Source: Pseudomonas sp. MAG733B (GTDB lineage: Bacteria > Pseudomonadota > Gammaproteobacteria > Pseudomonadales > Pseudomonadaceae). Taken from it: a stretch of 64,000 nt of DNA. How positions within the stretch are numbered: the first letter of the stretch is position 1; the number at the start of each line of letters is the position of its first letter. The position numbers and the translations under genes were made by a program. The stretch spans positions 2,294,001 through 2,358,000 of the forward strand of contig NZ_CP145732.1 of assembly GCF_036884845.1 (NCBI RefSeq), in the 5' to 3' direction. The notes under the pieces were generated by a model. That model was given only the letters and a program-made list of their open reading frames with translations, was not told the origin of the DNA and made no database searches. This document shows positions 53,364 to 61,673 of this stretch, piece after piece.

Positions 53364-54286
53364 TTGGCAGCCCCTGTGTACGGGTGGGTTTCTTGCCAGT
53401 GACGCGCGATGTCGACACGACGGCTGAACCACACCTGTTCATGACTTTTAGCGTATTCGATAAAGCGCTTGAGCGATGCCAGACGCGCCGGACGGCCGAT
53501 CAGGCGGCAATGCAAACCGATCGACAGCATTTTCGGTGCGTCGGCGCCTTCCGCGTAGAGCACGTCGAACGCGTCTTTGAGGTATTCGAAGAAATCGTCG
53601 CCCTTGTTGAAACCCTGGACCTGGGTGAAGCGCATGTCGTTGGTGTCCAGCGTGTACGGGATCACCAGGTGCGGCTTGCCGGTCGGGTTGTTCGGTTCCC
53701 AGTAGGGCAGGTCGTCGTCGTAGGTGTCGCAGTCATAGAGGAAACCGCCTTCTTCCATCACCAGGCGACGGGTGTTCGGGCCGGTGCGGCCGGTGTACCA
53801 GCCTAGTGGGCGCTCGCCGGTGATTTCGGTGAGGATGCGGATCGCTTCGAGCATGTGCTCGCGTTCCTGCGCTTCGTCCATGTACTGGTAGTCGATCCAG
53901 CGGTAGCCGTGGCTGCAGATCTCATGGCCGGCATCGACCATGGCGCGGATCACATCCGGGTGACGCTGGGCGGCCATGGCCACGGCGAAGATGGTCAGTG
54001 GAATGTCGAATTCCTTGAACAGTTTCAGAATCCGCCAGACGCCGGCGCGGCTGCCATACTCGTAAAGGGATTCCATGCTCATGTTGCGCGCGCCTTGCAG
54101 CGGCTGGGCGGACACCATTTCCGAGAGGAAGGCTTCGGACTCTTTGTCGCCGTGCAGGATATTGCGCTCGCCACCTTCTTCGTAATTGAGTACGAACGAC
54201 AGGGCGATGCGGGCATTGCCCGGCCAGTGTGGGTGCGGAGGGTTACTGCCGTAACCGATCAGGTCGCGAGGGTAGTCAGCGCTCAC
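53360..54286 (-). CDS. puuE: Allantoinase PuuE (polysaccharide deacetylase-like)
   Basis: A 308-residue hydrolase of the NodB/polysaccharide-deacetylase fold, with the start DLIGYGSNPPHPHWPG and the patterns SRAGVWRILKLF, DAGHEICSHGYRWIDYQY and GWYTGRTGPNTRRL. It is metal-independent allantoinase in characterised Pseudomonas. GTG start 54286 with AAGGAAG upstream. It is the first gene of the operon, 73 bases downstream of a TTGTATACAA palindrome. Confidence 0.94.
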   Translation of the reverse strand: MSADYPRDLIGYGSNPPHPHWPGNARIALSFVLNYEEGGERNILHGDKESEAFLSEMVSAQPLQGARNMSMESLYEYGSRAGVWRILKLFKEFDIPLTIFAVAMAAQRHPDVIRAMVDAGHEICSHGYRWIDYQYMDEAQEREHMLEAIRILTEITGERPLGWYTGRTGPNTRRLVMEEGGFLYDCDTYDDDLPYWEPNNPTGKPHLVIPYTLDTNDMRFTQVQGFNKGDDFFEYLKDAFDVLYAEGADAPKMLSIGLHCRLIGRPARLASLKRFIEYAKSHEQVWFSRRVDIARHWQETHPYTGAAK

Positions 54287-54358
54287 TGCAGTCTTCCTTC
54301 TTATTCGTGATGACAGTTTGTGTGATACGCCTTGGCTGGCGTCACAGCGATGGGCTGA

Positions 54359-54368
54359 TTGTATACAA
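54359..54368. promoter_or_regulatory. Candidate purine-regulon operator, puuE side
   Basis: Perfect palindrome TTGTATACAA, 73 bases before the puuE start. It shares its core with 54564-54575 and 57442-57453. Confidence 0.6.
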
Positions 54369-54563
54369 CTTTATATTCACTTTGTAAGCCTGATTTTTTG
54401 CATTTTTCGTTAACGGTCATCTTTTCGTGCTATTGAGATCAGCCTGCAAGAAATCTGCCTGATTGGTCAGTTAATGATTGCGGGGTTCAGCAACGGTGCG
54501 CTTTGGCTGTTAATCAGCGGGAAATCCACGGATGGCGCCAGTGGTGGCAAAAATGTCGTTTTT

Positions 54564-54575
54564 ATTGTGTACAAT
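54564..54575. promoter_or_regulatory. Candidate purine-regulon operator, hiuH side
   Basis: ATTGTGTACAAT, palindromic but for the central step, 131 bases before the hiuH start. Confidence 0.55.
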
Positions 54576-54706
54576 TTTTTTGAAAAGTGTCTTAATCAGT
54601 CGCTCGCCGCAGCTTTTCGTGCTCCGAATCGGTGCGGTCTCCTTTTCAACTGACTTCGGGAGGCGCGAGGTCTGACTGCTTCCACGCAGGCAGGCGCGCA
54701 GAATCA

Positions 54707-55060
54707 ATGGGACGTTTGACTACACACGTTTTGGACGCTGCACACGGTTGCCCGGGCAGCTCGATCAAGGTCGAGTTGTACCGCGTTGAAGGTTCGCACC
54801 TGGAATTGGTCGCCAGCGCGATAACCAACAGCGATGGCCGTGTCGATGCACCGTTGCTGCAAGGCGATGACTACCGCACCGGGGTCTATCAGGTTCAGTT
54901 CCATGCGGGCGATTACTACCGCGCCCGTGGCGTTCAGCTGCCGGAACCGGCGTTCCTGGATGTGGTGGTGCTGCGTTTTGGCATCTCCGCCGAACAGGAT
55001 CACTACCATGTACCGCTGCTGATCTCGCCTTACAGCTACTCCACGTACCGCGGCAGCTGA
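54707..55060 (+). CDS. hiuH: 5-hydroxyisourate hydrolase (transthyretin-related protein)
   Basis: A 117-residue enzyme. It has the family N-terminus GRLTTHVLDAAHGCPG (His in TTHVLD), an active-site Arg in VDAPLL-region strands, and the diagnostic C-terminal YRGS. It hydrolyses 5-hydroxyisourate to OHCU, between PuuD and UraD. The upstream open frame to 54632 is not coding; the ribosome site is weak (GGCGCGCAGAATCA before the ATG). Divergent from the puuE operon. Confidence 0.94.
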   Translation: MGRLTTHVLDAAHGCPGSSIKVELYRVEGSHLELVASAITNSDGRVDAPLLQGDDYRTGVYQVQFHAGDYYRARGVQLPEPAFLDVVVLRFGISAEQDHYHVPLLISPYSYSTYRGS

Positions 55061-55119
55061 TCCCCCAAGCAGCTGCCACCACCTGGAAGCGACTGCGCAT
55101 ATAGCTTCTTTGGTCTTTC

Positions 55120-55145
55120 GCCCGCTCACACTGCGGGCTTTTTTT
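55120..55145 (+). terminator. Terminator behind hiuH
   Basis: Stem GCCCGC-TCACACT-GCGGGC followed by seven T residues. Confidence 0.87.
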
Positions 55146-55177
55146 CGTCTGGGGAAAGGTGGTGCCTGTGTTGACGC

Positions 55178-55254
55178 CATCGCTAGCAGGCTAGCTCCCA
55201 CAAGGGTCTTGTGAACACCACAAATCCCCTGTGGGAGCTAGCCTGCTAGCGATG
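55178..55254. repeat. REP pair (GCTAGCAGGCTAGC type)
   Basis: Arms 55178-55202 and 55230-55254, inverse copies with the core CATCGCTAGCAGGCTAGCTC. Between convergent hiuH and LysE-type genes. Confidence 0.85.
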
Positions 55255-55263
55255 CTTTTGCTG

Positions 55264-55890
55264 TTAGCGGCTCAGCAGGGAAGCCGCACCCGCACCACTG
55301 AACAACCCCGCACTGATCCGGTTAAACCAGCTCTGGCCCTTGCCGCTGTGCAGATACCGCGCCGCACCATGGGCGCCGAGGCCATAGGCCAACTTGCACA
55401 GCAGATCCAGCACCGTCCAGGTTGCGATCATCACCAGAAGTTGCGGCAGGAACGGTTGCTCTGCACTCAGGAACTGCGGCAGGAAAGCCGCGAAGAAAAG
55501 GATGTCTTTCGGATTGCTGGCACCGAGCATGAACGCGCGGCCGAACAATGCGCGAAAGCGCGGCACCGGCGCTGCCAGCGGCACTTCAGCACCGTGGGAA
55601 GGCTGGCGCGATTGCTGCCAGCTCTGCCAGGCGAGGTAGAACAGGTACAACGCGCCGACGATTTTCAGAGCACTGAACAGCTGTTCCGACGCCAGCAGCA
55701 GGGCGCCCAGACCCAATGCCGAGGCACTCAGCAGGCAGATCGAGGCAATCACGCCACCGAGAAACGCCGGGTAGGAACGGCGCAGGCCGTAGTTCAGGCT
55801 GTTGCTGATCATCAACAACGACAATGGCCCCGGGATCAGGATCACTACCAGCGCGGCGCCGCTGAACAGCAGCCAGGTTTCCAGACTCAT
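55264..55890 (-). CDS. LysE/RhtB-family amino acid exporter
   Basis: A 208-residue inner-membrane protein with about six hydrophobic segments and the family signature FSGAALVVILIPGPLSLLMISNSLNYGLRRSYPAFLGG (about 9-45), followed by FGRAFMLGASNPKDILFF. It likely exports a neutral or basic amino acid; the substrate is unknown. GGAGG is 6 bases before ATG 55890. It lies downstream of the AzgA-type permease, with a terminator between. Confidence 0.88.
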   Translation of the reverse strand: MSLETWLLFSGAALVVILIPGPLSLLMISNSLNYGLRRSYPAFLGGVIASICLLSASALGLGALLLASEQLFSALKIVGALYLFYLAWQSWQQSRQPSHGAEVPLAAPVPRFRALFGRAFMLGASNPKDILFFAAFLPQFLSAEQPFLPQLLVMIATWTVLDLLCKLAYGLGAHGAARYLHSGKGQSWFNRISAGLFSGAGAASLLSR

Positions 55891-55908
55891 CACTTTCCTC
55901 CATTTGCA

Positions 55909-55936
55909 CAAAAGCCTCACCCGACGGGGTGAGGCT
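55909..55936 (-). terminator. Terminator behind the AzgA-type permease
   Basis: Minus-strand stem AGCCTCACCC/GGGTGAGGCT with loop CGAC or similar, then TTTTG. Confidence 0.75.
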
Positions 55937-55962
55937 GTTTTGAAACGTGTCTCGCGTAAGGC

Positions 55963-57312
55963 TTACAGGAAGATGAACTTGGCGATGAAGATCGCGCAGA
56001 GCACCCACAGGCTGACGGAAATTTCCTTGTACTTGCCGGTACCGGCCTTCAACGCTACGTAGGTGATGAAGCCCAGCGCGATGCCGTCGGCGACCGAGAA
56101 GGTCAGCGGCATCATGATTGCGGTAACGATCGCCGGAATGCTGTCGGTCGCTTCATCCCACTCGATGTGGGCCATACCGCCCATCATCAGCATTGCTACA
56201 TAAATCAGCGCACCCGCGGTGGCATAGGCAGGGATCATGCCGGCCAGCGGAGCGAAGAACATGGCTGCAATAAATAGCACACCTACGGTCACTGCGGTAA
56301 GACCAGTCCGACCACCCGCTGCTACACCCGCGGCACTTTCCACATAGCTTGTGACCGGTGGTACGCCAACCACGGCACCAAATACGCTGGAAGCACTGTC
56401 GGCTTTCATGGCTCGGGAGAGGTTTTCGATCTTGCCGTCGGCGCCCACCAGGTTGGCGCGCTGGGCTACGCCCATCAAGGTGCCGGCGGTGTCGAACATG
56501 TGCACGAAGAGGAACGCCAGGACCACGCTGATCATGCTGACGTTGAACACGCCGGCGACGTTCATGGCCATCCAGGTCGGGGCCAGGCTCGGCGGTGCCG
56601 ACATGATCCCTTCGTAATGCACCAGGCCCAGGCCCCAACCGGCGAGGGTGACGGTGATGATGCTGATGAGGATCGCACCGAACACTTTGTGATAGCTGAG
56701 GATGGCGATCATCAGGAAGCATACGGCCGCGAGCAGTGGGCCAGGTTCGCGCAGGGAGCCGAGCTTGATCAGAGTGGCCGGGCTATCAACGACGATGCCC
56801 GCAGTTTTCAAACCGATCAGACCGAGGAACAGACCGACGCCGGCGCCCATGGCGAAGCGCAGGCTGACCGGGATGCTGTTGAGCAGCCATTCGCGAATCC
56901 GCGAGAAGGTCAGAATCATGAACAGCACACCGGAGACAAACACCGCACCAAGCGCGGTTTCCCAGTTGTAGCCCATGGTGCCGACCACGGTGTAAGTGAA
57001 GAACGCGTTCAAGCCCATGCCCGGCGCCAGGCCGACCGGCCAGTTGGCGTACAGGCCCATCAACAGGCAGCCCAGTGCAGCGGCGATACAGGTGGCGACA
57101 AACGCTGCACCGTGATCGATCCCGGCGTCAGCCATGATGTTCGGGTTGACGAAAATGATGTAGGCCATAGTGATGAAGGTAGTCAGACCGGCAATCAGCT
57201 CGGTCTTCACCGTGGTGCCATGCAAGCTGAGTTTAAACAAGCGCTCCAGCAAGCCATTGCGTAGTGGCGGCGAGAGATCCAGCGTCGATGCTTCGGATTT
57301 GCGGCTTTCCAC
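55963..57312 (-). CDS. Purine permease of the AzgA/PbuG NCS2 group
   Basis: A 449-residue membrane protein with about 12 hydrophobic segments. It has LIAGLTTFITMAYIIFVNP (about 40-58), GLAPGMGLNAFFTYTVV, FDTAGTLMGVAQRANL (Asp and Thr of the transport site) and GGRTGLTAVTVG. It imports hypoxanthine, guanine or adenine with protons in characterised relatives. GTG start at 57312 with GAGGAG 8 bases upstream. A TTTGTATACAAA palindrome lies 130 bases upstream, shared with the purine genes. Confidence 0.9.
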   Translation of the reverse strand: MESRKSEASTLDLSPPLRNGLLERLFKLSLHGTTVKTELIAGLTTFITMAYIIFVNPNIMADAGIDHGAAFVATCIAAALGCLLMGLYANWPVGLAPGMGLNAFFTYTVVGTMGYNWETALGAVFVSGVLFMILTFSRIREWLLNSIPVSLRFAMGAGVGLFLGLIGLKTAGIVVDSPATLIKLGSLREPGPLLAAVCFLMIAILSYHKVFGAILISIITVTLAGWGLGLVHYEGIMSAPPSLAPTWMAMNVAGVFNVSMISVVLAFLFVHMFDTAGTLMGVAQRANLVGADGKIENLSRAMKADSASSVFGAVVGVPPVTSYVESAAGVAAGGRTGLTAVTVGVLFIAAMFFAPLAGMIPAYATAGALIYVAMLMMGGMAHIEWDEATDSIPAIVTAIMMPLTFSVADGIALGFITYVALKAGTGKYKEISVSLWVLCAIFIAKFIFL

Positions 57313-57441
57313 AGCGAGTACTCCTCAAGAGTTTTATTTTTATTTCCAGGGCCGGATCCGAGAGGGGTGGCAGCGGCCCTTTGAGGTACTTGCGAATTTG
57401 TTGACCGTCTGGTCAGGAACTCGCACGAAGTGGATTATGCT

Positions 57442-57453
57442 TTTGTATACAAA
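57442..57453. promoter_or_regulatory. Candidate purine-regulon operator, permease side
   Basis: Perfect palindrome TTTGTATACAAA, 130 bases upstream of the permease start, with the same core as the copies near puuE and hiuH. Confidence 0.55.
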
Positions 57454-57523
57454 GAAAGCAAATAATGTTTTTGATTTTGTCGACGAAAAATTTGGCTTTA
57501 GGGATATATCGCGTTCGAGGGCC

Positions 57524-57587
57524 TCATCGCCAGCAGATTTTGTGCACGCCGCAGATCGCTGTGGGAGCTAGCCTGCTGGCGATGGGG
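57524..57587. repeat. REP with a decayed partner
   Basis: A full REP core CTGTGGGAGCTAGCCTGCTG at 57559-57587 faces a shortened partner CATCGCCAGCAG (57524-57535). The pair has partly decayed. Confidence 0.65.
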
Positions 57588-57596
57588 CCAGAACAG

Positions 57597-58043
57597 TCAA
57601 TCAACAACTGTCTGGCTTTTCCCCAATGCCAGATTCACCGCCAGCCAGCCATTCACCGCCGTTTCCCCAGCCTCGGCAAACACCCGCTCCAGCAATTTCA
57701 CCTGTTCACGACGCAACGACTGCTCGAACCGCGCGCCGTCGTCGGTCAACTCCAGCAACCGCTTACGCTTGTCGGTCTCGGACGCCACGCTATTCACCAA
57801 ATGCATTTCCACCAACTGCCGCAGCGGCATGTTCAGCGCCTGCTTGCTCACCCCGAGCAGCGCCAGCAACTCCTTGACGCTCAGGTTCGGATAACGGGCG
57901 ATGAAAAATACGATGCGTTGATGCACCCGGCTCAAGCCTCGACGCTCAAGCATTTCGTCGGCTTTGGCGGTGAAGGCCTGGTAGCCGAAGAAAAACGCTT
58001 CCATCGCCTGTTGCTGGGAAATCGGGTTTTTAAGGTCAATCAT
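57597..58043 (-). CDS. MarR-family transcriptional regulator
   Basis: A 148-residue winged-helix regulator. It has KADEMLERRGLSRVHQRIVFFIARYPNLSVKELLALLGVSKQALNMPLRQLVEMHLVNSVASETDKRKRLLELTDDG (about 27-103), a classical MarR core with recognition helix at SKQALNMPLRQL and wing at ETDKRKRLL. It diverges from the aminotransferase gene; two GTCAA-N5-TTGAC palindromes lie between, one over its own start codon, so it probably represses itself and the aminotransferase. Confidence 0.9.
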   Translation of the reverse strand: MIDLKNPISQQQAMEAFFFGYQAFTAKADEMLERRGLSRVHQRIVFFIARYPNLSVKELLALLGVSKQALNMPLRQLVEMHLVNSVASETDKRKRLLELTDDGARFEQSLRREQVKLLERVFAEAGETAVNGWLAVNLALGKSQTVVD

Positions 58044-58049
58044 ATTGAC
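58035..58049. promoter_or_regulatory. Candidate MarR operator over its own start
   Basis: GTCAATCATATTGAC, perfect palindrome (GTCAA-N5-TTGAC); its centre is the MarR start codon region. Confidence 0.55.
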
Positions 58050-58076
58050 GTATCCGCTCGAGCTGTCGTAATTTCG

Positions 58077-58091
58077 GTCAACAAGTTTGAC
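58077..58091. promoter_or_regulatory. Candidate MarR operator upstream of the aminotransferase
   Basis: GTCAACAAGTTTGAC, the same GTCAA-N5-TTGAC layout, 35 bases before the aminotransferase ATG. Confidence 0.5.
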
Positions 58092-58125
58092 TCATTTTCC
58101 TTCGGCCTCGCTACCGGTGACCTCC

Positions 58126-59292
58126 ATGGCTTTTTCCGAACGTGTCTCGCGCCTTAAAAGTTCTTTGATCCGTGAAATCCTTGCTGCCGCGCAGCGCCCT
58201 CAAGTGATGTCGTTCGCTGGAGGTCTGCCGGCGGAAGCCATGTTGCCCAAGGTCGATTGGTCCGACATGCCGGTGTCCATCGGCCAATACGGTATGAGCG
58301 AAGGCGAGCCGGCGTTGCGTGAAGTGCTGGCCGCGGAGGCCCGTGCGCTGGGTGTGCCGTGTGAGGCGAGCCAGGTGTTGGTGGTCAGCGGCTCCCAGCA
58401 AACCCTCGATCTGGCGGCCAAGCTGTACATCGACAAAGGCACCGAGATTCTGCTCGAAGCCCCGACTTACCTGGCGGCCCTGCAAATTTTCCAGTTGTTT
58501 GGCGCAGACTGCATCACCGTGCCGCTGGAGGCCGATGGCCCGGACCTGGCGCAACTGCGCACTCGTCTGGAGAAGCATCGCCCGGCGTTCATCTACCTGA
58601 TCCCGACGTTCCAGAACCCATCGGCGGTGCGTTACAGCGAAGCCAAGCGCAATGCGGTGGCGGCCTTGCTCGATGAATTCGGGGTGACGCTGATCGAAGA
58701 CGAGCCTTATCGCGAACTGACGTTCGATGGCGGCAGCGCCACACCGATTGTCAGCCGCCTGAAAAAGGCCAGCTGGATCTACACCGGCACCGTCTCGAAA
58801 ACCTTGCTGCCCGGTTTGCGCGTCGGTTACTTGATCGCCAGCCCGGACTTGTTCCCGCACTTGCTCAAGCTCAAGCAATCGGCGGACTTGCACACCAATC
58901 GTGTCGGCCAGTGGCAGGCGTTGCAATGGATCGGCAGCGAGAAGTATCAGCAGCATCGCAGTCGGTTGCGTGATTTTTACCGGGCGCTTCGGGATGCATT
59001 CCAAGGGGCGCTGCACACCCATTTCGCTGATCTGGCGGACTGGAACGAACCGCAGGGCGGGCTGTTTTTCTGGTTGAAACTCAAGCAGCCGCTGGACACT
59101 CGAACCTTGCTCAATGCGGCGTTGGCCAAAGATGTGGCGTTCATGCCGGGCGAGCCGTTCTTCCCCGAGCCGGACAAGCATCACGGGTATTTGCGGCTGA
59201 ACTTCAGCCATATCGACCCGGCGCGATTGGATGAAGGGCTTGGGCGATTGGCGGCGGTAGTGCGACAGGCGCAGGCGGCGCAAGCGGCCTGA
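58126..59292 (+). CDS. PLP-dependent aminotransferase (class I/II, 2-aminoadipate/LysN-like)
   Basis: A 388-residue fold type I aminotransferase. It begins ERVSRLKSSLIREILAAAQRPQVMSFAGGLPA, with the PLP-binding GSQQTLDLAAKLYID (about 100-114), YLIPTFQNPS, the Asp region LIEDEPYRELTFDG, and the Schiff-base Lys in GTVSKTLLPGLRVGYLIA. It resembles the catalytic domain of MocR-type and the aminoadipate/multi-substrate aminotransferases. The amino donor is not known. The gene is divergent from MarR, which likely controls it. A terminator follows. Confidence 0.9.
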   Translation: MAFSERVSRLKSSLIREILAAAQRPQVMSFAGGLPAEAMLPKVDWSDMPVSIGQYGMSEGEPALREVLAAEARALGVPCEASQVLVVSGSQQTLDLAAKLYIDKGTEILLEAPTYLAALQIFQLFGADCITVPLEADGPDLAQLRTRLEKHRPAFIYLIPTFQNPSAVRYSEAKRNAVAALLDEFGVTLIEDEPYRELTFDGGSATPIVSRLKKASWIYTGTVSKTLLPGLRVGYLIASPDLFPHLLKLKQSADLHTNRVGQWQALQWIGSEKYQQHRSRLRDFYRALRDAFQGALHTHFADLADWNEPQGGLFFWLKLKQPLDTRTLLNAALAKDVAFMPGEPFFPEPDKHHGYLRLNFSHIDPARLDEGLGRLAAVVRQAQAAQAA

Positions 59293-59296
59293 AATA

Positions 59297-59327
59297 AATA
59301 AACCGGCTCAAGGGCCGGTTTATTTTT
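59297..59327 (+). terminator. Terminator behind the aminotransferase
   Basis: Stem AATAAACCGGC/GCCGGTTTATT with loop TCAAGG and a following T run. Confidence 0.85.
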
Positions 59328-59358
59328 GTCTGGAATTTGCGGCGTCTGTGCGGGCCTC

Positions 59359-59447
59359 ATCGCGGGCAAGCCATGCTCCTACAGAGTTGGAGTCGTTATC
59401 GAGTCGATGTACGCCTCGAATCTGTAGGAGCATGGCTTGCCCGCGAT
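59359..59447. repeat. REP pair (GCGGGCAAGCCATGCTCCTA type)
   Basis: Perfect inverse arms 59359-59385 and 59421-59447 between the convergent aminotransferase and glutaredoxin genes. Confidence 0.86.
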
Positions 59448-59474
59448 AGCGTCATTGAAGACACCGCAAAACTG

Positions 59475-59846
59475 TCAGGCTGCAGCGAACCGCTTATCCA
59501 GATAATCAATGATCACCTTGGACTCATACATCCAGGTCGTCTGGCCATTCTCTTCAATGCGCAGGCACGGCACCTTGATCTTGCCGCCTTGCTCCAGCAG
59601 GGTCTGGCGATCCTGTTCGTTGTTCTTCGCATCGCGCAACGCCACCGGCACATTCAGGCGGCGCAGGGTGCGGCGGGTTTTCACGCAGAACGGACAGGCG
59701 TGGAACTGATACAGGGTCAGGCCTTTGGCGGCGGATTCGACCTGAGCCTGAGCGGCGGCGGGGCGCCTCTTTTTGCTCGGGCGAGTCAGGAAGTCGATGA
59801 AGATGATCAGTTGGCCAAGGCCGACACGAAGCGCTTTTACGAACAC
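59475..59846 (-). CDS. Membrane-anchored glutaredoxin-family protein
   Basis: A 123-residue protein. A hydrophobic N-terminus (about 1-20) could anchor it in the membrane; a basic linker (SKKRRPAAAQ) leads to a glutaredoxin fold (about 42-120) with CPFC (C51, C54) and the cis-Pro in KVPCLRIEENG. The fold also resembles the N-terminal domain of glutathione transferases. It probably reduces disulphides with glutathione on the cytosolic face. Orientation and partners unknown. Confidence 0.82.
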   Translation of the reverse strand: MFVKALRVGLGQLIIFIDFLTRPSKKRRPAAAQAQVESAAKGLTLYQFHACPFCVKTRRTLRRLNVPVALRDAKNNEQDRQTLLEQGGKIKVPCLRIEENGQTTWMYESKVIIDYLDKRFAAA

Positions 59847-59907
59847 GTTGAAAGCCTCACGGGGCGAATGAAGAAAGGCGCGCAGCTTACCTGATTTTTC
59901 ACAGGCG

Positions 59908-59936
59908 AAAAAAAACCGGCGATGAATGCCGGTTTT
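59908..59936 (-). terminator. Terminator behind folE
   Basis: Minus-strand stem AACCGGCATTCATCGCCGGTT with an eight-T tail (AAAAAAAA on the plus strand before it). Confidence 0.88.
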
Positions 59937-59950
59937 CCTTGTGTTGCAAA

Positions 59951-60496
59951 TTACTTGATGAGGCTGAGGAATTCGCTGCGGGTCGCGGCGTTCTCGCGGA
60001 ACTCACCGAGCATCACCGAGGTGATCATCGACGAATTCTGCTTTTCCACACCGCGCATCATCATGCACATGTGCTTGGCCTCGATCACCACGGCAACACC
60101 CAGCGCGCCGGTGACTTGCTGGACCGCGTCGGCGATCTGGCGGCTGAGGTTTTCCTGGATCTGCAGGCGGCGGGCGTACATATCGACGATCCGCGCGACT
60201 TTCGACAAACCCAAAACCTTGCCGCTCGGGATATAGGCAACATGCGCCTTGCCGATGAACGGCAACAGGTGGTGTTCGCACAACGAGTACAACTCGATGT
60301 CCTTGACCAGCACCATTTCGCTGTTGTCAGAGCTGAACAAGGCACCGTTGGTGACTTCTTCAAGCGTCTGTTCATAACCGCGGCAGAGGTACTGCATGGC
60401 TTTGGCGGCACGTTTTGGCGTGTCGAGCAGGCCTTCGCGGGAAACGTCCTCGCCGAGCTGGCCGAGGATCGCCGTGTAATTCTGTTCCAGGGACAT
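59951..60496 (-). CDS. folE: GTP cyclohydrolase I FolE
   Basis: A 181-residue enzyme. The zinc and active site are visible in [23 protein letters not shown] (Cys, His pair) and the second Cys in [22 protein letters not shown] is the family helix. It makes dihydroneopterin triphosphate for folate. Full length is normal for the bacterial enzyme. A terminator follows. Confidence 0.95.
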   Translation of the reverse strand: MSLEQNYTAILGQLGEDVSREGLLDTPKRAAKAMQYLCRGYEQTLEEVTNGALFSSDNSEMVLVKDIELYSLCEHHLLPFIGKAHVAYIPSGKVLGLSKVARIVDMYARRLQIQENLSRQIADAVQQVTGALGVAVVIEAKHMCMMMRGVEKQNSSMITSVMLGEFRENAATRSEFLSLIK

Positions 60497-60573
60497 GAAA
60501 CTACCTGTGGGATTTTACGCAAAGGGCAAGGGTACGGTGGCGGACACGACGCTGCAAGCGCGACGCATCAGCT

Positions 60574-61131
60574 TTACTCGTCGCGACCTTCCATCATGGT
60601 GCGTTTGAGCATCACATAAACCGCTCCCGCACCGCCGTGTTTCGCCTGGCACGAGGTGAAGCCGAGCACCTGCGGATGCTGGCGCAGCCACGTGTTGACG
60701 TGGCTTTTGATCATTGGTCGCTTGCCATCCAGACGCACGGCTTTGCCGTGAGTGACGCGCACGCAGCGGATTTCGAATTTGGTCGCTTCGGCCAGGAATG
60801 CCCAGAGGGTTTCCCGAGCCTTTTCCACGTTCATGCCATGCAGATCGAGACTGCCTTCGAACGGCATCTGGCCGACCTTGAGTTTGCGCATCTGGCTTTC
60901 CTGCACACCATCACGCGCCCACATCAGTTCATCTTCAGGGCCGACGTCGATGACGAACTGATCGGACAGCCCGTCGACGGTGGTGGCATCGGTGCGCACG
61001 GTGGCGGCTTGGCGCAGCTTGGCGATCTGCGCGCGGTCAGCCTTGGGTTTGCCGGTTTCGGCGCGATCGTGCTTGATCGGCTTGACGCCTTGGATCGCGC
61101 TTTTGAACAGGGAAAAATCGTCGTCTTGCAT
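60574..61131 (-). CDS. Smr-domain protein
   Basis: A 185-residue protein. A basic disordered N-terminal part (about 1-90) precedes an Smr domain (about 92-180) with the LDLHGMNVEKA motif and the RVTHGKAVR segment. Smr domains cleave or bind nucleic acid and act in rescue of stalled ribosomes and mRNA decay (SmrB/YdaL group). It stands 77 bases upstream of folE on the same strand. Substrate not determined. Confidence 0.85.
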   Translation of the reverse strand: MQDDDFSLFKSAIQGVKPIKHDRAETGKPKADRAQIAKLRQAATVRTDATTVDGLSDQFVIDVGPEDELMWARDGVQESQMRKLKVGQMPFEGSLDLHGMNVEKARETLWAFLAEATKFEIRCVRVTHGKAVRLDGKRPMIKSHVNTWLRQHPQVLGFTSCQAKHGGAGAVYVMLKRTMMEGRDE

Positions 61132-61220
61132 GTCAGCCTCCGCGAAGGGCGGCCAGTTTACCTAACTCGAAGCGAATGGGCGCGCGACAAAGTGCGTAGC
61201 TTTCGGCCGCGACCTTGGTC

Positions 61221-61541
61221 TCAGTCGTGCTTTTTCATCAGATGCGGGGACATGTTCAGCTCTCGCGACTGCCGCGAGCGGCGACGGCAACGGCGCCACA
61301 GCCACACGCCGAGGTACAGCACGAACAGGCCAATCGCCAGAATCACCGCTGCACCGGCGCGGTTGGTGTTCAACTCGCCCAAGGCGGGTGCATGGCCGAA
61401 CAGGGCGGCGGCACCGGCCATGGCGAGCAGCACGCCACTCATTGCCAGTAGCGCAGCAAACGCTGCGCCGATTCTAAAACGCCAGTTGCGTTGGCCTTTG
61501 GGCCGCAAGCGGCGAGCGTCAAAACCATCGGATAACTTCAT
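61221..61541 (-). CDS. Two-helix membrane protein of unknown function
   Basis: A 106-residue protein with two hydrophobic helices (about 23-46 and 61-83) around a small loop. Basic ends (LRPKGQRNWRFR, and WLWRRCRRRSRQSRE after the second helix) place both termini in the cytosol. AGGAAGG precedes ATG 61541. I do not recognise a family. It follows the isochorismatase-like gene on the same strand, 132 bases behind, and precedes Smr. Confidence 0.7.
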   Translation of the reverse strand: MKLSDGFDARRLRPKGQRNWRFRIGAAFAALLAMSGVLLAMAGAAALFGHAPALGELNTNRAGAAVILAIGLFVLYLGVWLWRRCRRRSRQSRELNMSPHLMKKHD

Positions 61542-61673
61542 TCCGACCTTCCTCAATGGGTATCGGCCCTTCGACCGGGAGTTGACCGGGATGTTCCTGA
61601 GGCTAAGACAATTACGGCTAATGAGAGGCTTTTGCGGATGAGCGGCTCTTCAGACCGCTCATGGAAGTATTGA

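Larger units (their letters stand above)
54287..54706. promoter_or_regulatory. Divergent control region of puuE operon and hiuH
   Basis: A 420-base A/T-rich gene-free stretch. It holds TTGTATACAA (54359-54368) near puuE and ATTGTGTACAAT (54564-54575) near hiuH. No gene, terminator or repeat was seen. The two palindromes serve the two divergent units. Confidence 0.65.
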
